From the NCBI GenBank assembly GCA_947561585.1, contig CANNZV010003210.1, positions 71,918 to 135,917 of the forward strand: DNA of 64,000 bases, given 5' to 3'. Shown piece by piece: positions 1 through 10,701 of this stretch. Numbering within the stretch: position 1 is the first letter of the stretch; every line of letters begins with the position of its first letter. Made by a program: the position numbers and the translations under genes. The notes beneath the pieces were generated by a model. It was not told where the DNA came from. It did not search any database and saw nothing but the letters and a program-made list of their open reading frames with translations. This DNA is from Caprella mutica. Its lineage: Eukaryota; Arthropoda; Malacostraca; Amphipoda; Caprellidae.

Positions 1-119
1 AATTAAATTGAAACAATATAGACCTCATTAAATCAATCAGATCATATTATGATTGATCTGACCTATATGAAACAATATTTTGACATTAATAATCACAACT
101 TTAACTAAAATGGTACATT

Positions 120-523
120 TTCCACCGCCCCCCGGGGGCAGAAGATACTTAGGTAGAACTATTTTCTTTGTATTTATCAAATGTATGGACGACCATTGAC
201 ATCATGTTTACAGTTGTAGCAATTGTATGTGATATCAAGAACCTTGTATAATGTCGTTATAAATTCCAAATATTAGCAATTTTCTCCAAAATATGACATT
301 TTCTCCCAACCCCCCGGGGGTCAGAAGATGTTTGCGTAGAACTTTGTTATTGCTAGGAACTTAACAGACCTTAATCATCATGCATGTCTTAATAGCATTC
401 GTTAAAGATGTCGAGAACCCAGTTTAATGTCACATTAAATAATGGGGGGTTTTCAGCTTATTTTCAATAATTCCCCCCTTCCCCGGGGGCTGAAGATATT
501 AACCGATTGGGCTGAAATTTTTC
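120..523. repeat. Diverged ~170-185 bp tandem repeat
   Basis: Three spaced copies of a segment containing CCCCCCGGGGG followed by a CAGAAGATRTT-like and GTAGAAC-like stretch start near 128, 313 and 482. The spacing is about 185 and 169 bp, so this is a diverged long-unit tandem array. The third unit is interrupted at 524 by a TIR element and its sequence resumes at 911. No coding potential is seen in 1-523. Confidence 0.5.
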
Positions 524-910
524 GGGGTACGGTCAAGAGCCCCCCCCCCGGTCACGAGCCCCCCTCCATGTTTTTTAATCCTTATTTATCTAGTTAAACA
601 AATGAAGAACTACTTAGATAGAAATAACTGAGAGTTGCTAATGTAGTTTGTTCTATCCGCTAGATTGTTGTACTGCACACTTCATGATTGTTTAATGACC
701 TGGCAGGGGGGTTCGGGGGGCGGCACGCCCCCCTATATACATATATTTTATGTCTAATCAGTAATGAACTACAAAAGTGTCAATAAGGATTAAATAATAT
801 AGGTAAATAAGGATTGAAAAACAGGGGGGCTCGTGACCAAGGGGGCTCATGACCGGGGGGGCTCTTGACCTAGGAGGGCTCATGACCGGGGGGGCTTATG
901 ACCTACACCC
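524..910 (+). mobile_element. Nonautonomous TIR element, family A copy 1 (9-bp TSD)
   Basis: The element begins GGGGTACGGTCA and ends TGACCTACACCC, which are imperfect terminal inverted repeats. It is flanked by an exact 9-bp duplication AAATTTTTC (515-523 and 911-919). Inside each end is a short array of a 16-19 bp unit resembling GGTCANNAGCCCCCC: two units on the left, five on the right and inverted. The core contains a GC palindrome (GGGGGGCGGCACGCCCCCC) and no ORF. Related copies lie at 23570-23981, 26017-26285 and 62019-62290. A 9-bp TSD fits Mutator-like elements, but the superfamily is an inference. Confidence 0.85.
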
Positions 911-1071
911 AAATTTTTCATACCGTGTGCCAATTTTTATCATTGTAGCTAAGGCAAAATTGAAAAAACCTCAAAACGATCCACCCTAGTACACAGTGTT
1001 ATAACGCCATAAATAAGCATATGGCAATATAATAAACATACGCAAGAACCCATGTAGGAAGACATATAAAA

Positions 1072-1149
1072 ATAAGTGGTATGAAATGGAGTAATGTACC
1101 ATACGTACAGATAAGTGGTATGAAGTGGAGTAAGGTACCATACGTACAG
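1072..1149. repeat. Two-copy 39-bp tandem duplication
   Basis: A 39-bp unit beginning ATAAGTGGTATGAA and ending ACCATACGTACAG occurs twice head to tail with two mismatches. The short ORFs over it on the - strand show no recognisable protein. The rest of 920-1698 holds no gene that I can support. A perfect 14-bp-arm palindrome with a 1-nt centre (AGCTATAGAGGAAA) lies at 1628-1656. Confidence 0.7.
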
Positions 1150-1698
1150 ACACGTACACTTGAGCACATACATGTACGCACCAAATCACAGAAAATAAGT
1201 ACAAGTGACTTATAGATGGAGGACGAGCATGATAACACATCAGCAGAGTATAACAGATCAGAAGGGAATAGTACATAATAGCATGGTACAAGCAAGTCAA
1301 AGTGTATACAAAAATATACACAAGCTTGCTCCGTTGGCCATTGGACGAAGTAGAGAGAACAAACTGATTCTGGTCAACGCATATGGTTAAATATACAAGC
1401 CAGCATCCTCTCACAATGCGTAACATCAAATAGTTTAACTGTCCAAGTCAATCTCTTTTCCGTTCGCCCAACAGCTCCAATACAGTTACTGAGAGGTCCA
1501 CCTCACATATGCTATCATGCTTTGCCCTATTCTTCACAAAAATCTTTCTATTAGGGTCAGTACCGTTGGGTGGGGCCTTCATCCAAGCGTATACATTTCC
1601 ATTGTGGGCTATAGAGGAAATTGGTCTAGCTATAGAGGAAATTTTCCTCTATAGCTACATTTCAATAATAATGTATTAAGCTATTTTATCATTTTCAG

Positions 1699-2750
1699 AC
1701 ACTGTCATCAATGTTCCTCACAAGACGGGTATCTCAATTATGAGTTCTGATTCCGCGATCCAAATGTTGAAATCGGAAGATATATCCTTGTTTAATATTT
1801 GGCCTCCTGTAAACCCCAAGGCATGCTTTCTTCATAGTAGTAACAAGGAAAACCTTGATTCTGCATGTGACCAAATTCAATGGAGGAATCGAGCCGCTCA
1901 TAATCTACCTACTAAAAATCCTATTGTGAAAGCAAGGTATTACAAAAGGAAAATTGATTGTGAATTAGTTGATTTTTTAAAATCCTGCTATTCAATGAAA
2001 AGAGATGGGAAGTTCGTAACATTGATTCATTATTCTGGGCAAAACTATGAAGTAGACAGAAAAATCACACGGAAATGTGAAATTGAATAAAACGCTCAAT
2101 TTTCAATTCAGATATGGCGAAAGCAACATATATATAATATGATACTAATGAATTATATTCATGATGAATACGAAGCGATTGCCAAACCAAGAAATTTAAA
2201 ACAAATTAAAAAACTAAGATACTTAGAGAAAAGAATGGATTTATTTGAATATTGCGAAGTAACAAATCTTCTTCAAATTAACTCAGAATTGAATGATATA
2301 GTCTGAACCTTGGTATTACTGTCATACAAGATCTCATAGTAAAAGAATAAAGAAACTATACAGTAAAGAAGCTTATGTCCTCTTCTCATCGACACAACCT
2401 ACAGGCTACAACATGGGCAATTTCTATTCAAACATAATACTATTCGAGGCTTCAAGCACAGGTTTTTTTTCAAAAGAACCGTGAATTCCCGTGGAATTTT
2501 TAATTCACCACCAGAGAGATGCAGAGAGCCACAATTTGCTCTTCAGAAGGATGTGCCTGCTTATTCCCAAATTCAACTCCGCAGCAATGATTATCGTGAC
2601 TGATCGTGAAAAAGGAATTATGAATTCAATTGAGGAAAATATACCTCTGGCTAATTATCTTCATTGCTGGAATCACCTCATGACTGACATAAAATATTGG
2701 CTACAAAAACATGAAGCCACAAGTAAAGAAATTCAAATATATCTTATGAA
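1699..2750 (+). pseudogene. MULE transposase-like gene, N-terminal and catalytic parts (broken)
   Basis: An exon appears to open after a TTTTCAG acceptor at 1698 and reads to 2090, with a segment (RWRNR/..LPTKNP..KARYYKR-type) like the FLYWCH-type N-termini of arthropod MULE proteins. Stops and frameshifts follow to about 2490. From 2491 the frame encodes a MULE catalytic segment with VTDREKGIMNSIEENIP and HCWNHL; the Asp of VTDREKG matches the family position for a catalytic acid. At 2750 the reading frame is cut by a hAT element and resumes at 4008. The probable continuation (SWIM, Ulp1-like, PHD parts) lies at 11427-13629. The numerous stops mark it as dead. The family assignment rests on motif recognition only. 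Confidence 0.6.
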
Positions 2751-4007
2751 TAGGGTTGTGACAATATTCTTTTGGCTTAAAGAATTATTCTTTATGCTTT
2801 TTAGCAATAAAGCATATTTTTTGAAATAAAGAATATTCTCAAAATATGCTTTTATCTAATCAAATAGTCCAAGTGACTGCAAATGAAACGCAAACTAATT
2901 TTTATGGTTTGAATGAATGATTCAAGATTTTTTAAGTTTAAAATACTAGGTGAGGAAATTACCATATTGATTCATAGGAACCTGTAAGGCGATAATTAAT
3001 AGTAATAATTTCAATAAGGAGTACACAATAGGAGCTGCCATTTTGTGTTACGCTTTACCTATTGTAAACTGTTACTATTCATTGGTGCGATCCTCCATTA
3101 GTTCTACACTTTTGCAGTTTATTTCTGATTCAACATCAAAATATATGTATATCGGGGGATGGGACGTGCTACCCCCCGAACATCACTGCCAGGTCATTAA
3201 AAAATCATGAAGTGTGCTGTACAACAACCTAGCGAACACAACAAACTACATTAAATCGAATGAGGGAATGCATCATACAAATGAGCTAATATTAGAAATA
3301 AAGTAAGATAAGAGAGGAATATATAATTTAAAAAAAATAAAGGTAAATATTGTATCATTTAAATTTCTATAACTAAAATGTTTAGTATTTAATATTTTTA
3401 ATTTTAATCAATAAATAAAACGAGAAATAAAACAAAAAGATGTAACTGTCGGACTAATGGCACGTCCCCATTGTAAACGGTGCTAAGACGTTTCGTTACT
3501 ATAAGACGATTCGGTACCAGATTTTTTGTTCCCTGACGAACCTTATTTTTTAAAATAGAAATGAGTTAAGACTACAAATTATAGCAGATAACAGACGTAG
3601 AATTATTTTCGAGAATTTAAAACAAGATTTGATCATCAAATGTAATAAATGCTTTCTTTATTGTGCAAGTTATTGTTTAAAACTGTTCACCATTTATTAT
3701 TTTAGTTACCTCATACAGAATAAACTGTCTCAATTTGACATTGTTTCCTACCCTGCCTTCTATATAAATATACCATCAATGAAATCTCTCAAATACGATT
3801 AGCCTTATTTCAAAGAAATTAGAACATATAAAGCTAACAGAACGCACATCGTTGAGCATATAAAGCTAACTTGAACGCATAAAAAGCATATTTTGAGCAT
3901 AAAAGGCATATTTTAAGCATAAAAAGCATATATAAAGAGCATAAAAGCATATTTCATAAGCTTAAAGCATAAAAGCATATTTCAAAAAGAATATTGTCAC
4001 AACCCTA
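2751..4007. mobile_element. hAT-type nonautonomous element inserted in the MULE gene
   Basis: Termini are TAGGGTTGTGACAATATTCT on the left and its inverted counterpart (ATTGTCACAACCCTA) on the right; the match continues for over 20 bp. An exact 8-bp TSD CTTATGAA occupies 2743-2750 and 4008-4015, diagnostic of the hAT superfamily. The interior near the right end contains tandem GCATAAAAGCATATTT units, and a copy of repeat family B (3106-3470) is nested inside. No transposase is encoded. Elements with the same terminus lie at 19591-19766 and 57320-57931. Confidence 0.88.
3106..3470. repeat. Interspersed repeat family B, copy 1 (nested in the hAT element)
   Basis: The copy shares with family A a core from ACTTTTGCAGTTTATT through the GGGGG..CCCCC palindrome and GGTCATTAAA to ACAACAAACTACATTAAA. 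It then has its own 3' half ending TGTCGGACTAATG..ACGTCCCCA. Other copies lie at 15801-16147 and, split, at 62688-63428. The left boundary is unclear and no TSD was found. Confidence 0.6.
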
Positions 4008-4093
4008 CTTATGAATATTAAGGAGATTCTTTAAAGTATCAGCAATGAAGATTTTGAAAAGAAAGAAGCATCAATTAAAACTAATTTGAGAAG
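4008..4093 (+). pseudogene. MULE gene fragment continuing after the hAT insertion
   Basis: Removing the hAT element and one CTTATGAA copy joins the frame (..EIQIYLMNI|KEIL..) and continues as SNEDFEKKEASIKTNLRR with one stop. A GT donor-like AAG|GTAAAT sits at 4093/4094. This is direct evidence that the hAT landed in a pre-existing MULE exon. The stretch 4094-4846 has no gene I can support. Confidence 0.5.
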
Positions 4094-4846
4094 GTAAATT
4101 GCTTACCGATATATCAATGGAAACTACTAGGATATCAGGACCTTAGATTAAAGATAGCCGGACATTTTCTCAAATTACTAGAAACGGTCAGGATATTTCC
4201 ACTATCTAACCGAACAAGACCGATCCTAAAACGCTAACATACTCTACCTTTTTTGCCGGACGTCTTGCTATGAACACGAAATACTTTAGTAATTTCCAAT
4301 TTTATCAAAAAATCAAAGCAGTTTCTAATAATCTTTCACAAGTCTTAATTTGTAATCATCAGGACTCTAATTTAGTTTGAAATTTCGCTATCCGAACCAT
4401 ATACAGCTAATTTTATTCATACAAGTCTACGGTTAGAGCTGAAATCTGCTTTCAAATCAAATGTATCTACGAAGTAAAAGATTGACAAGTGAAAGTGCTA
4501 TATAGTGTACAGTACAACAGAAGTATAATTTCATGGAAAACTAACTCAAAACCAAAACGTTGTTCTTATGGAAGCAGAAAAGCTACTCCATGAATTAAGT
4601 TTCAGTTAAAACAAAAATTAAAACACTGGGGACTTGAATCCTCAAAAGAGGAAACTAATTAATATTTAATCGACGATAATAACGCAACAAAATAGTTTAG
4701 GTGATGTGTGGATAATAATCGTAAATGTGTTTAAACATTTCATTAACAATTTAATCTTTCATATATTAAACAGGAATGAAGAAATATTATAGTAAATTAA
4801 TAACATACATAATAAATAATATGTAAATTAATTTTTTGGAAAATTA

Positions 4847-6158
4847 CTATTTTAGACAACCCTTAATTATTTCCCTCACAAATTTCACAGACAAATGTTT
4901 CATGTTTTGAGGAAGAAGTCTAGTGACAGGCCTAACTGAAATCTTTCCCGATTTCATTTGAATTTCATCTTTGAGACCTTCTTTTATCAACTTTGAAACC
5001 AACATCTTAATTTCAGTTTTAGTTTCCTCAACGTCAGTAGTTTTGATCTTTTTGTTACCCAAGTTCATAATCGTCTCATCAATGTCTTCTTCAGAAGAAT
5101 CTGAAGATGAAAATAGGGTCCTTTTAGAACAGCCTGATGGTTCTGGAATTGGAGAGCCAGTAATGCTGAAATCGGCTGAAGAAAGCTCATAATTGAGAGG
5201 GGTGGATACTTGTGGCTCTGTTCCTGAAGTGTTTGAGAGAACATGGGAAACAGAATTCAGAATAGAGGCAAAATCATAGTAAGAGTCTGCGGTCTTCCTG
5301 GAATGACTCATGGTTTTAGCCATATGATTTAGAGTTTCCTCCGACAAGTTTTTGTCTCTACTGATAGTCACCTTGGAGCCTCTTATAGATCTGGACGAAG
5401 GCATTTTTCCAGTAGTTGTCTTAAAGGTTTGCAAAATCTTGAATGCTGCCGAGAGTCCAAGTTCTTGGTCACATTTTGAATTAATTTTCTTGAATGCAGG
5501 GAAGACAATTCTGCAAAATTTATTATTAGTGATAACAGGTCTCAGATCTTTAACAAATGCAGACAATACTTTGAATTCCATTTCTTCGTACACAACAGGA
5601 GCGGGGTTTCCCGTGCAGCTGTTTTTTTGGTCAGACACATTTATAGTGTAATGTTTCACACCATTAATAAGGCTTTCAGTAGCCACATTAACTTCTTCTA
5701 GAGTCATCTTTGTCATCTCCAGCGATCGTCTGCCCAACCTTACAGTAGCCACAGCAATGAGTGCATTTCGCACTTGAGCTATTTGTTTTCTTGTGTAGTT
5801 TTTATGAACACCATTAATTATATCTTCATGAACAGATTGAAGATGTCTCTTGGTTTCATTAAGAAGTTCATTCAATTCTGTTTCAGAAAGGAGCTTATTT
5901 CTAGCTTTAGTTTTTGTACATATTATGTTTTTACCTTTGATTTTGTTAAGGATCCTAATCTCTCCCTTAATTTCTGATTCCACTTGTTTGAAGAGGAAAT
6001 TTTTAGAAGATAGTTCTTCATTGGACAAATCTTGGGAATTTTCTGGACTATTTACAGATAATAGGAGGAACTCTATGAATGATTGGAATTGGTAGATATA
6101 TTTAATTCTTGATGTGATTGATTGACCTTTCTTAGATCTAAAAAGCAGGAGAATAGCA
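4847..6158 (-). CDS. Exon 4 of the Crypton-like gene (recombinase-like domain)
   Basis: The frame is open from about 6175 in the +1 frame relative to exon 3 (KKTISAILLLFRSKKGQ), through the visible 393-residue part, to a stop at 4847. The N-terminal half carries the RLGRRSLE arginine box (about residue 97 of the 393-residue part); HMAKTMSHSR..YYDF lies about residue 230. The C-terminal 150 residues are Ser/Glu-rich with an SSSDSSEED acidic run and have no known fold to my eye. Confidence 0.55.
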
Positions 6159-8221
6159 CTAATGGTTTTCTTGGACAGTAAGATGAGCTAAGTAGGAAGT
6201 TTTCCACTTCTCTACGTTCGCCGAATAAAACCTTTCATCAGGATACCTGGCATTAAAATACTTTTCCTGAGCAGATTTTAACTTTGTCTTCAATTCTTCG
6301 TGTATCTCTTCAGACTCGGCATTGATCATTTGCTCCCTGACGTCACTCAACTCATTTCTGGACCTCTTCAACACTTCCAGTGTGTTTTCTTGATTGACGA
6401 TTTTTTCACCAAAATCTTCTTTTGCCTTTTCCATTTCGTTGCCTTCTAATATGATGTTCTTCCCATTTACCTTTTTTGTATAGCATTTAGGCACTACGGA
6501 AGGATCTCTAACGTATCTATCATATGAAGGATCAGATGTCTTGATATCATGAATTTTCTTCACATGATCGGACAGGTTGATAAAGAGTCCTTTACATATA
6601 ATGCACTGCTTCAGATTTCCTTTCCGTGAGACCATAGCAACGTTACTGGGTTTCTTCAAAATCCTTGGCTCTATTTTTACAGCATTGATTGGGTAATGTC
6701 ACACTCTGGAAGTAAAAGAGTTCAGTTTAATTAAAATTTATAAATAAATAAATAAATAAATGTTTACAAAATCACTTGGCAGTTTTTATCACTACATATT
6801 ACATACCTCTATTTCTTTCCATTTTCAGAGCCATTTGTACCGCATAGTTAAGAGCGTCAGGAGAGAGATCTCCGTGTTTATCTTTGATGTGGCGTCGCAG
6901 TTTGAATGTTCTTGTACTGCATGATGAAAAAGGACATTGCAGTTTTCTCGTTCCATCCTTCATCTTTTTCACTTCGATCGTATCGACATCTTCACTAATA
7001 GTCTCACTCCCTTCACAACCTAAAATGTTGTCCATTTTAAGGCAAGTCTTCACATTCAGTTTTAAATTCTGAATTTCTATTTTCACAGAACTCTTGTATT
7101 GCTCTTGCAATTCTTTCATCTTGATAGCAAATTGCCCAAACAGCTGATGATGAGTCAGTCTGTAGGTGAATGTGTAACCATCTACAGAATCGCTAGTCAA
7201 AGTATCACTCAGAGCCTCTTCTAGTTCAAATTCACCTAGGAGACTACTTTCCACCTGTGAAGTAGCCAAAAGAGACTTCAGAGTATCCACCTGCAAGTTC
7301 ATTTTTTGTTAGCAAGAAGAATATTTAATTACACATCTGATTAAATATTGCCAAATACATAATTAACTCAACACCAATAAAATATAAGAACAAAATACCT
7401 AACTATAAAATTTGAACACTAAGGTTTACTCATTCAACTACTGAATGAAAATCTGAGAGCCAAATAAATGATCTTATAAAAGATTAAATGCAATTGATGA
7501 AAATAATCTTAATTAAACCGAATAGTTTAAAAATTGCCTAATTTAGTAATCGCTAAAGGCATCTTCGAACCAAGACTAGAACATTGACGAGATATGGAAT
7601 TTAAATAAAATACATTAGACTTCGAAAAAGTAGACGAAGAGAAAAATTGCTACAAGAAAAATGTTACCTACAACAATTCGGTTACAATGTTCAAGAGAAT
7701 ACAATCATTAAGGGAATGGTTCCGGGTATTTTCGATTTTTTTCGTTTTTTTTTTTTTAATTTAGTTACCCTGCAAATTTACCAAAGAAAACTCACAAAAA
7801 ATTTCATTCACCTAGTACGTTTGTACGTGTGTCAAACACGCTTCTCAGTTTGGGGGTTAGGGAGTTTTGAGGTTGTTTTGAGGTTGTTTTTGTGTTGTTT
7901 CTGTTGTTTTTTTGCCTCCCATTTATGGTTGAAGGCTTCGTCGCTGCCTGGGTTGACCCCCGAAAAGCATATATATTTTTTTTGAATTTAAAAAAAAAAT
8001 TAAAAAAAAATTAAAAAAAAAAAAAAAATTGAAAACTTTTTTTCTTCCTCCATTATCTAAGTACCATTTTTTCTCAAATTCTCCACGTTCAAAAGTATAG
8101 AACGTTTTGGGGGTTGGTGCTACAGAAAAATGTATAAGAGCTAATATGTTCAGACCGAAATTCCTAAGGTCGTGGTGAAGCCCTTTTCCTCTTAAGTTTT
8201 CTATAAACAATTTATTTTTTG

Positions 8222-8252
<31 letters not shown>

Positions 8253-9488
8253 ACAATTTTTTTTCAAATTCAAATAAAAAAATTTTCAGATCGAAATTCA
8301 AAAAAAGGGCTTCTAGACGACCTTAGGATAGTAGTAGAGAACATATTAGCTTCAATAAATTTTTCTGTAGCACCAACCCCCAAGCCGTTCTATAGTTTCC
8401 CGGGGGGGGGTCGAAAAAGAAGGTTTTTCGACCCCCACGGGGGAGGGGGGCCCCAAAATGAAAAAATCTCAAAAGAGAGCATATGATTTCTTTTCACTTT
8501 ACACCTTATGTTAAAATCTCAGCTCAATCGGACAAGTATTATTGGTACATCCTAAATACCCGGAACCATTCCCTTAAAAAGCACCGATGAATGCACGCAT
8601 AAATAAAATAAGAAACTTAACGTGTTAGTAGAGAAAGTTACGAATTATAAAACAGTTAGGGTAAGATCCGAATTTTTGGTCAGTACTACATATTCGGTCA
8701 GAATAAAAAATATAAAAATTAATATTATTACACAGTGCTATCTAATACTTCCCGGGTTTGCAGAAGTATTAGATAGCACTGTGTATTAATAATTTTAATA
8801 TAGTTATTTTCTTATATGACCGAAGATGTAGTACCGACCAATAATTCGGAACTTACCCTATGTAAAAATATATAGTAATTATTATATACTAGGTTATATA
8901 CACTGGCATCCCTGATACCAGATAACTAATATGAGTTTAATAACTATAATATTTCTTCTTATAGGAACGAAGGTGAGGATTCGTCCGGTAAATCTTAAAC
9001 TACACTAAGTGAATCTTACTACTCTACCTAACACAATAATTTAAGTCTCAAAGACTTTTTAATTGAAAGGCATAACGTCACCACTATTGATGCGTACAGC
9101 CGTACACTCGCATTCAAAATAGTTAAAGACTAGTAACAGAGACAGCTATTTAAAATGTAACCAATACCAACGAAGAAACACATTAATGAAATATGAATTT
9201 TAATAATAGAAATAATTCCACTAATACAATGAAAGATATAACATTACTATCTAAATTAAGTTTAATCAAATAAGAATGGTAGATTAAATAAAAAAATAAA
9301 TATCATCACTAAAATTAAAACTATATTCTTGAAAAGTTATATGCAGCTAGAAAACTACTAATTTACTCTACAAAACAATATGCTAACTTAACAATTTAAT
9401 TAATAATAAATAATTCAGGCCTATATTTATTACTTACAATTCGGTTAGATTCCTCCTCTGAATAGTTATCCTTCTTGCTATCCTCCAT
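4847..9488 (-). CDS. Spliced C2H2 zinc finger / tyrosine-recombinase-like gene (Crypton-like)
   Basis: The probable gene reads: exon 1 9488-9438, exon 2 7290-6807, exon 3 from about 6670 to 6159, exon 4 about 6158-4847. Exon 2 carries one C2H2 finger (CPFSSC..HIKDKH) and exon 3 a second (CIICKGLF..HVKKIH). The last exon contains RNALIAVATVRLGRRSLEM, matching the first-arginine box of tyrosine recombinases, and HMAKTMSHSRKTADSYY, matching the HxxR/Y C-terminal boxes in degenerate form with a candidate nucleophilic Tyr. This order recalls Crypton-type transposases or genes derived from them. Exons 3 and 4 are in different frames near 6165, so there is an indel or an unrecognised intron. The exon 2-3 acceptor is uncertain. 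The long intron holds two TEs. It is either a decaying Crypton or a domesticated copy. Confidence 0.55.
6159..6670 (-). CDS. Exon 3 of the Crypton-like gene (second finger, charged linker)
   Basis: It encodes a CIICKG..H..KKIH finger followed by about 100 charged residues and the segment FYSANVEKWKTSYLAHL, which resembles the SAM-like N-terminal region of tyrosine recombinases. The most likely acceptor in phase is TAAAAATAG|AGCC at 6671. A stronger-looking TTCCAG acceptor about 35 bp upstream would run into a stop. The frame ends at a TAG at 6159. Confidence 0.5.
6807..7290 (-). CDS. Exon 2 of the Crypton-like gene (first C2H2 finger)
   Basis: The exon starts at the acceptor CTTGCAG|GTGGATAC and ends at AGAG|GTATGT, 484 nt, entering in phase 0 and leaving in phase 1. 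It encodes an acidic stretch, then a basic segment with KMKDGTRKLQCPFSSC and HIKDKHGDLSPDALNYAVQ, one C2H2 finger near its C-terminus. Some helix-prone sequence precedes the finger. Several shorter frames on the opposite strand are shadows. Confidence 0.6.
7712..8573. mobile_element. TTAA-target foldback element in the Crypton-like intron
   Basis: Terminal repeats GGGAATGGTTCCGGGTATTT are identical for 20 bp at both ends, flanked by TTAA at 7708-7711 and 8574-8577. A long internal inverted repeat (about 8085-8185 against 8305-8405) surrounds an A/T tract (8221-8250), giving a hairpin structure. No transposase is encoded. TTAA targets are typical of piggyBac and Kolobok superfamilies. The termini here do not match the usual piggyBac CCC start. 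Confidence 0.82.
8659..8858. mobile_element. 200-bp MITE with TA TSD, copy 1
   Basis: The element begins GGGTAAGATCCGAATT and ends AATTCGGAACTTACCC, with TA on both sides (8657-8658, 8859-8860). The two halves are near-complements, so the transcript would fold into a hairpin. A second copy with the same ends lies at 59594-59811. The size and TA duplication fit a Tc1/mariner-derived MITE. Confidence 0.8.
9438..9488 (-). CDS. First exon of the Crypton-like gene
   Basis: On the - strand ATG at 9488 opens 17 codons (MEDSKKDNYSEEESNRI), an acidic N-terminus, and ends at a strong ATT|GTAAGT donor. The next exon begins after TTGCAG at 7291 in the same phase (0), so the join is in frame. It is supported only by phase and splice consensus. 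Confidence 0.5.
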
Positions 9489-10701
9489 TGTGTGATAAAG
9501 AAAATATATAAACCTAAAATTTGCAAAAATGTTTTACTAGAGGCTAAACTGGGCGTTGTCTAAGGTCACGATCATGAACAGCTAATGAAGCTATCTACCT
9601 CACCTACCTGTGAAAATATATTCACTAGTTTGTAATTATCTAGTACATAACAATCATACGCTTTTGTGACGTAATGATCTTGCAACGTAATCATAGCTAA
9701 GAATAATCTGCTGCCGGACCTGTTTCTAGCTGAGTCGACCAAATTATTTTTCATTATTTTAAAATTCTTCTTAAATACACGTTTATTTTAGTTGAAAAGT
9801 AGCCTAACAAATTTAGTTGGGTCATATGTTCCAGGTAGGAGTGCTTATGGAAACTATTTTGCCGCAAATAAGATTTAGTTTAGCATTAACTAAATTTTTT
9901 AAATTTTTTTACAATATTACTTAGGTTTTCGGAGCTCAGCCCCGATCCACCTGTTTCTTAGTTTCTAATTTTCTTCTCGCGGTCATGACAAAGTGTTCAG
10001 TTAATTCTACTTGCATATAAAGGAGCATAATTATTAATTTATGGCAATACATTGAAAAAAGTAATATTTTTTCTTTTCGTGAAAACTTTGGAATTTAAGT
10101 GAAATATTTGATATCTTATTTCTAAGCATTTTATATCATATTTATAGATATTTTAAAATTTAGACAAAAGATTTTGATAACAAAATGCACTACTATATTA
10201 CAGAGATTTCGCAGCAGCGGATACTAATAATTGAAGTTATCTTTGCCGCATTTATAGTATATTGAAGGTAATAGATTTAGAATAGTTTTCTTAATATACA
10301 AATGATAACGTTGATATATTTATTTGCTGAAGTTTAAATATATATTTTGACTTGATACAAAAAAAATACTTCTAGGTTTAGAATCTGCTGGAACTATTTC
10401 TCCAACTCAGCTATATAACTCCTCTAATGAAGTCTTGTATAGTGTGAACTACCATGTATAATGAATATACTTTTTTTTTTATTCTGGTTTAAAATGGTTA
10501 TCAGTTTTCTATGCATTAGTACATTGGTACAACTCCTCTATAATGAATTTATGTATAAGAATCCACCCCGATTATTAGAGTCCTGAGTAATTAAGTATCA
10601 TGTACAACAGAATTCTTTATGAAAAAAATGATTTTGTGTATTCAGTCACAAAATGGCCAGTTTTCTATGGATCTCTTAGAAATTCAATAGGACGATTCTA
10701 T
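9489..10701. other. AT-rich stretch without a recognisable gene
   Basis: No coding region with family resemblance is seen on either strand. A 60-codon frame at 9572-9754 (-) has no recognisable features and low support. The segment probably belongs to material inserted between the MULE catalytic and C-terminal parts. Confidence 0.5.

Noticed and set aside
949..1429. Overlapping - strand frames of 74-147 codons
   Set aside because: Low complexity, overlap a tandem duplication, no family resemblance or splice support.
3151..3180. TGGGACGTGC as a left TIR of family B
   Set aside because: The same position in family A is part of the core GC palindrome, so the match with the right end is coincidental.
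7923..8486. Opposing frames rich in Phe/Lys near the A and T tracts
   Set aside because: They arise from poly(T)/poly(A) runs inside a TTAA foldback element; no conserved protein.
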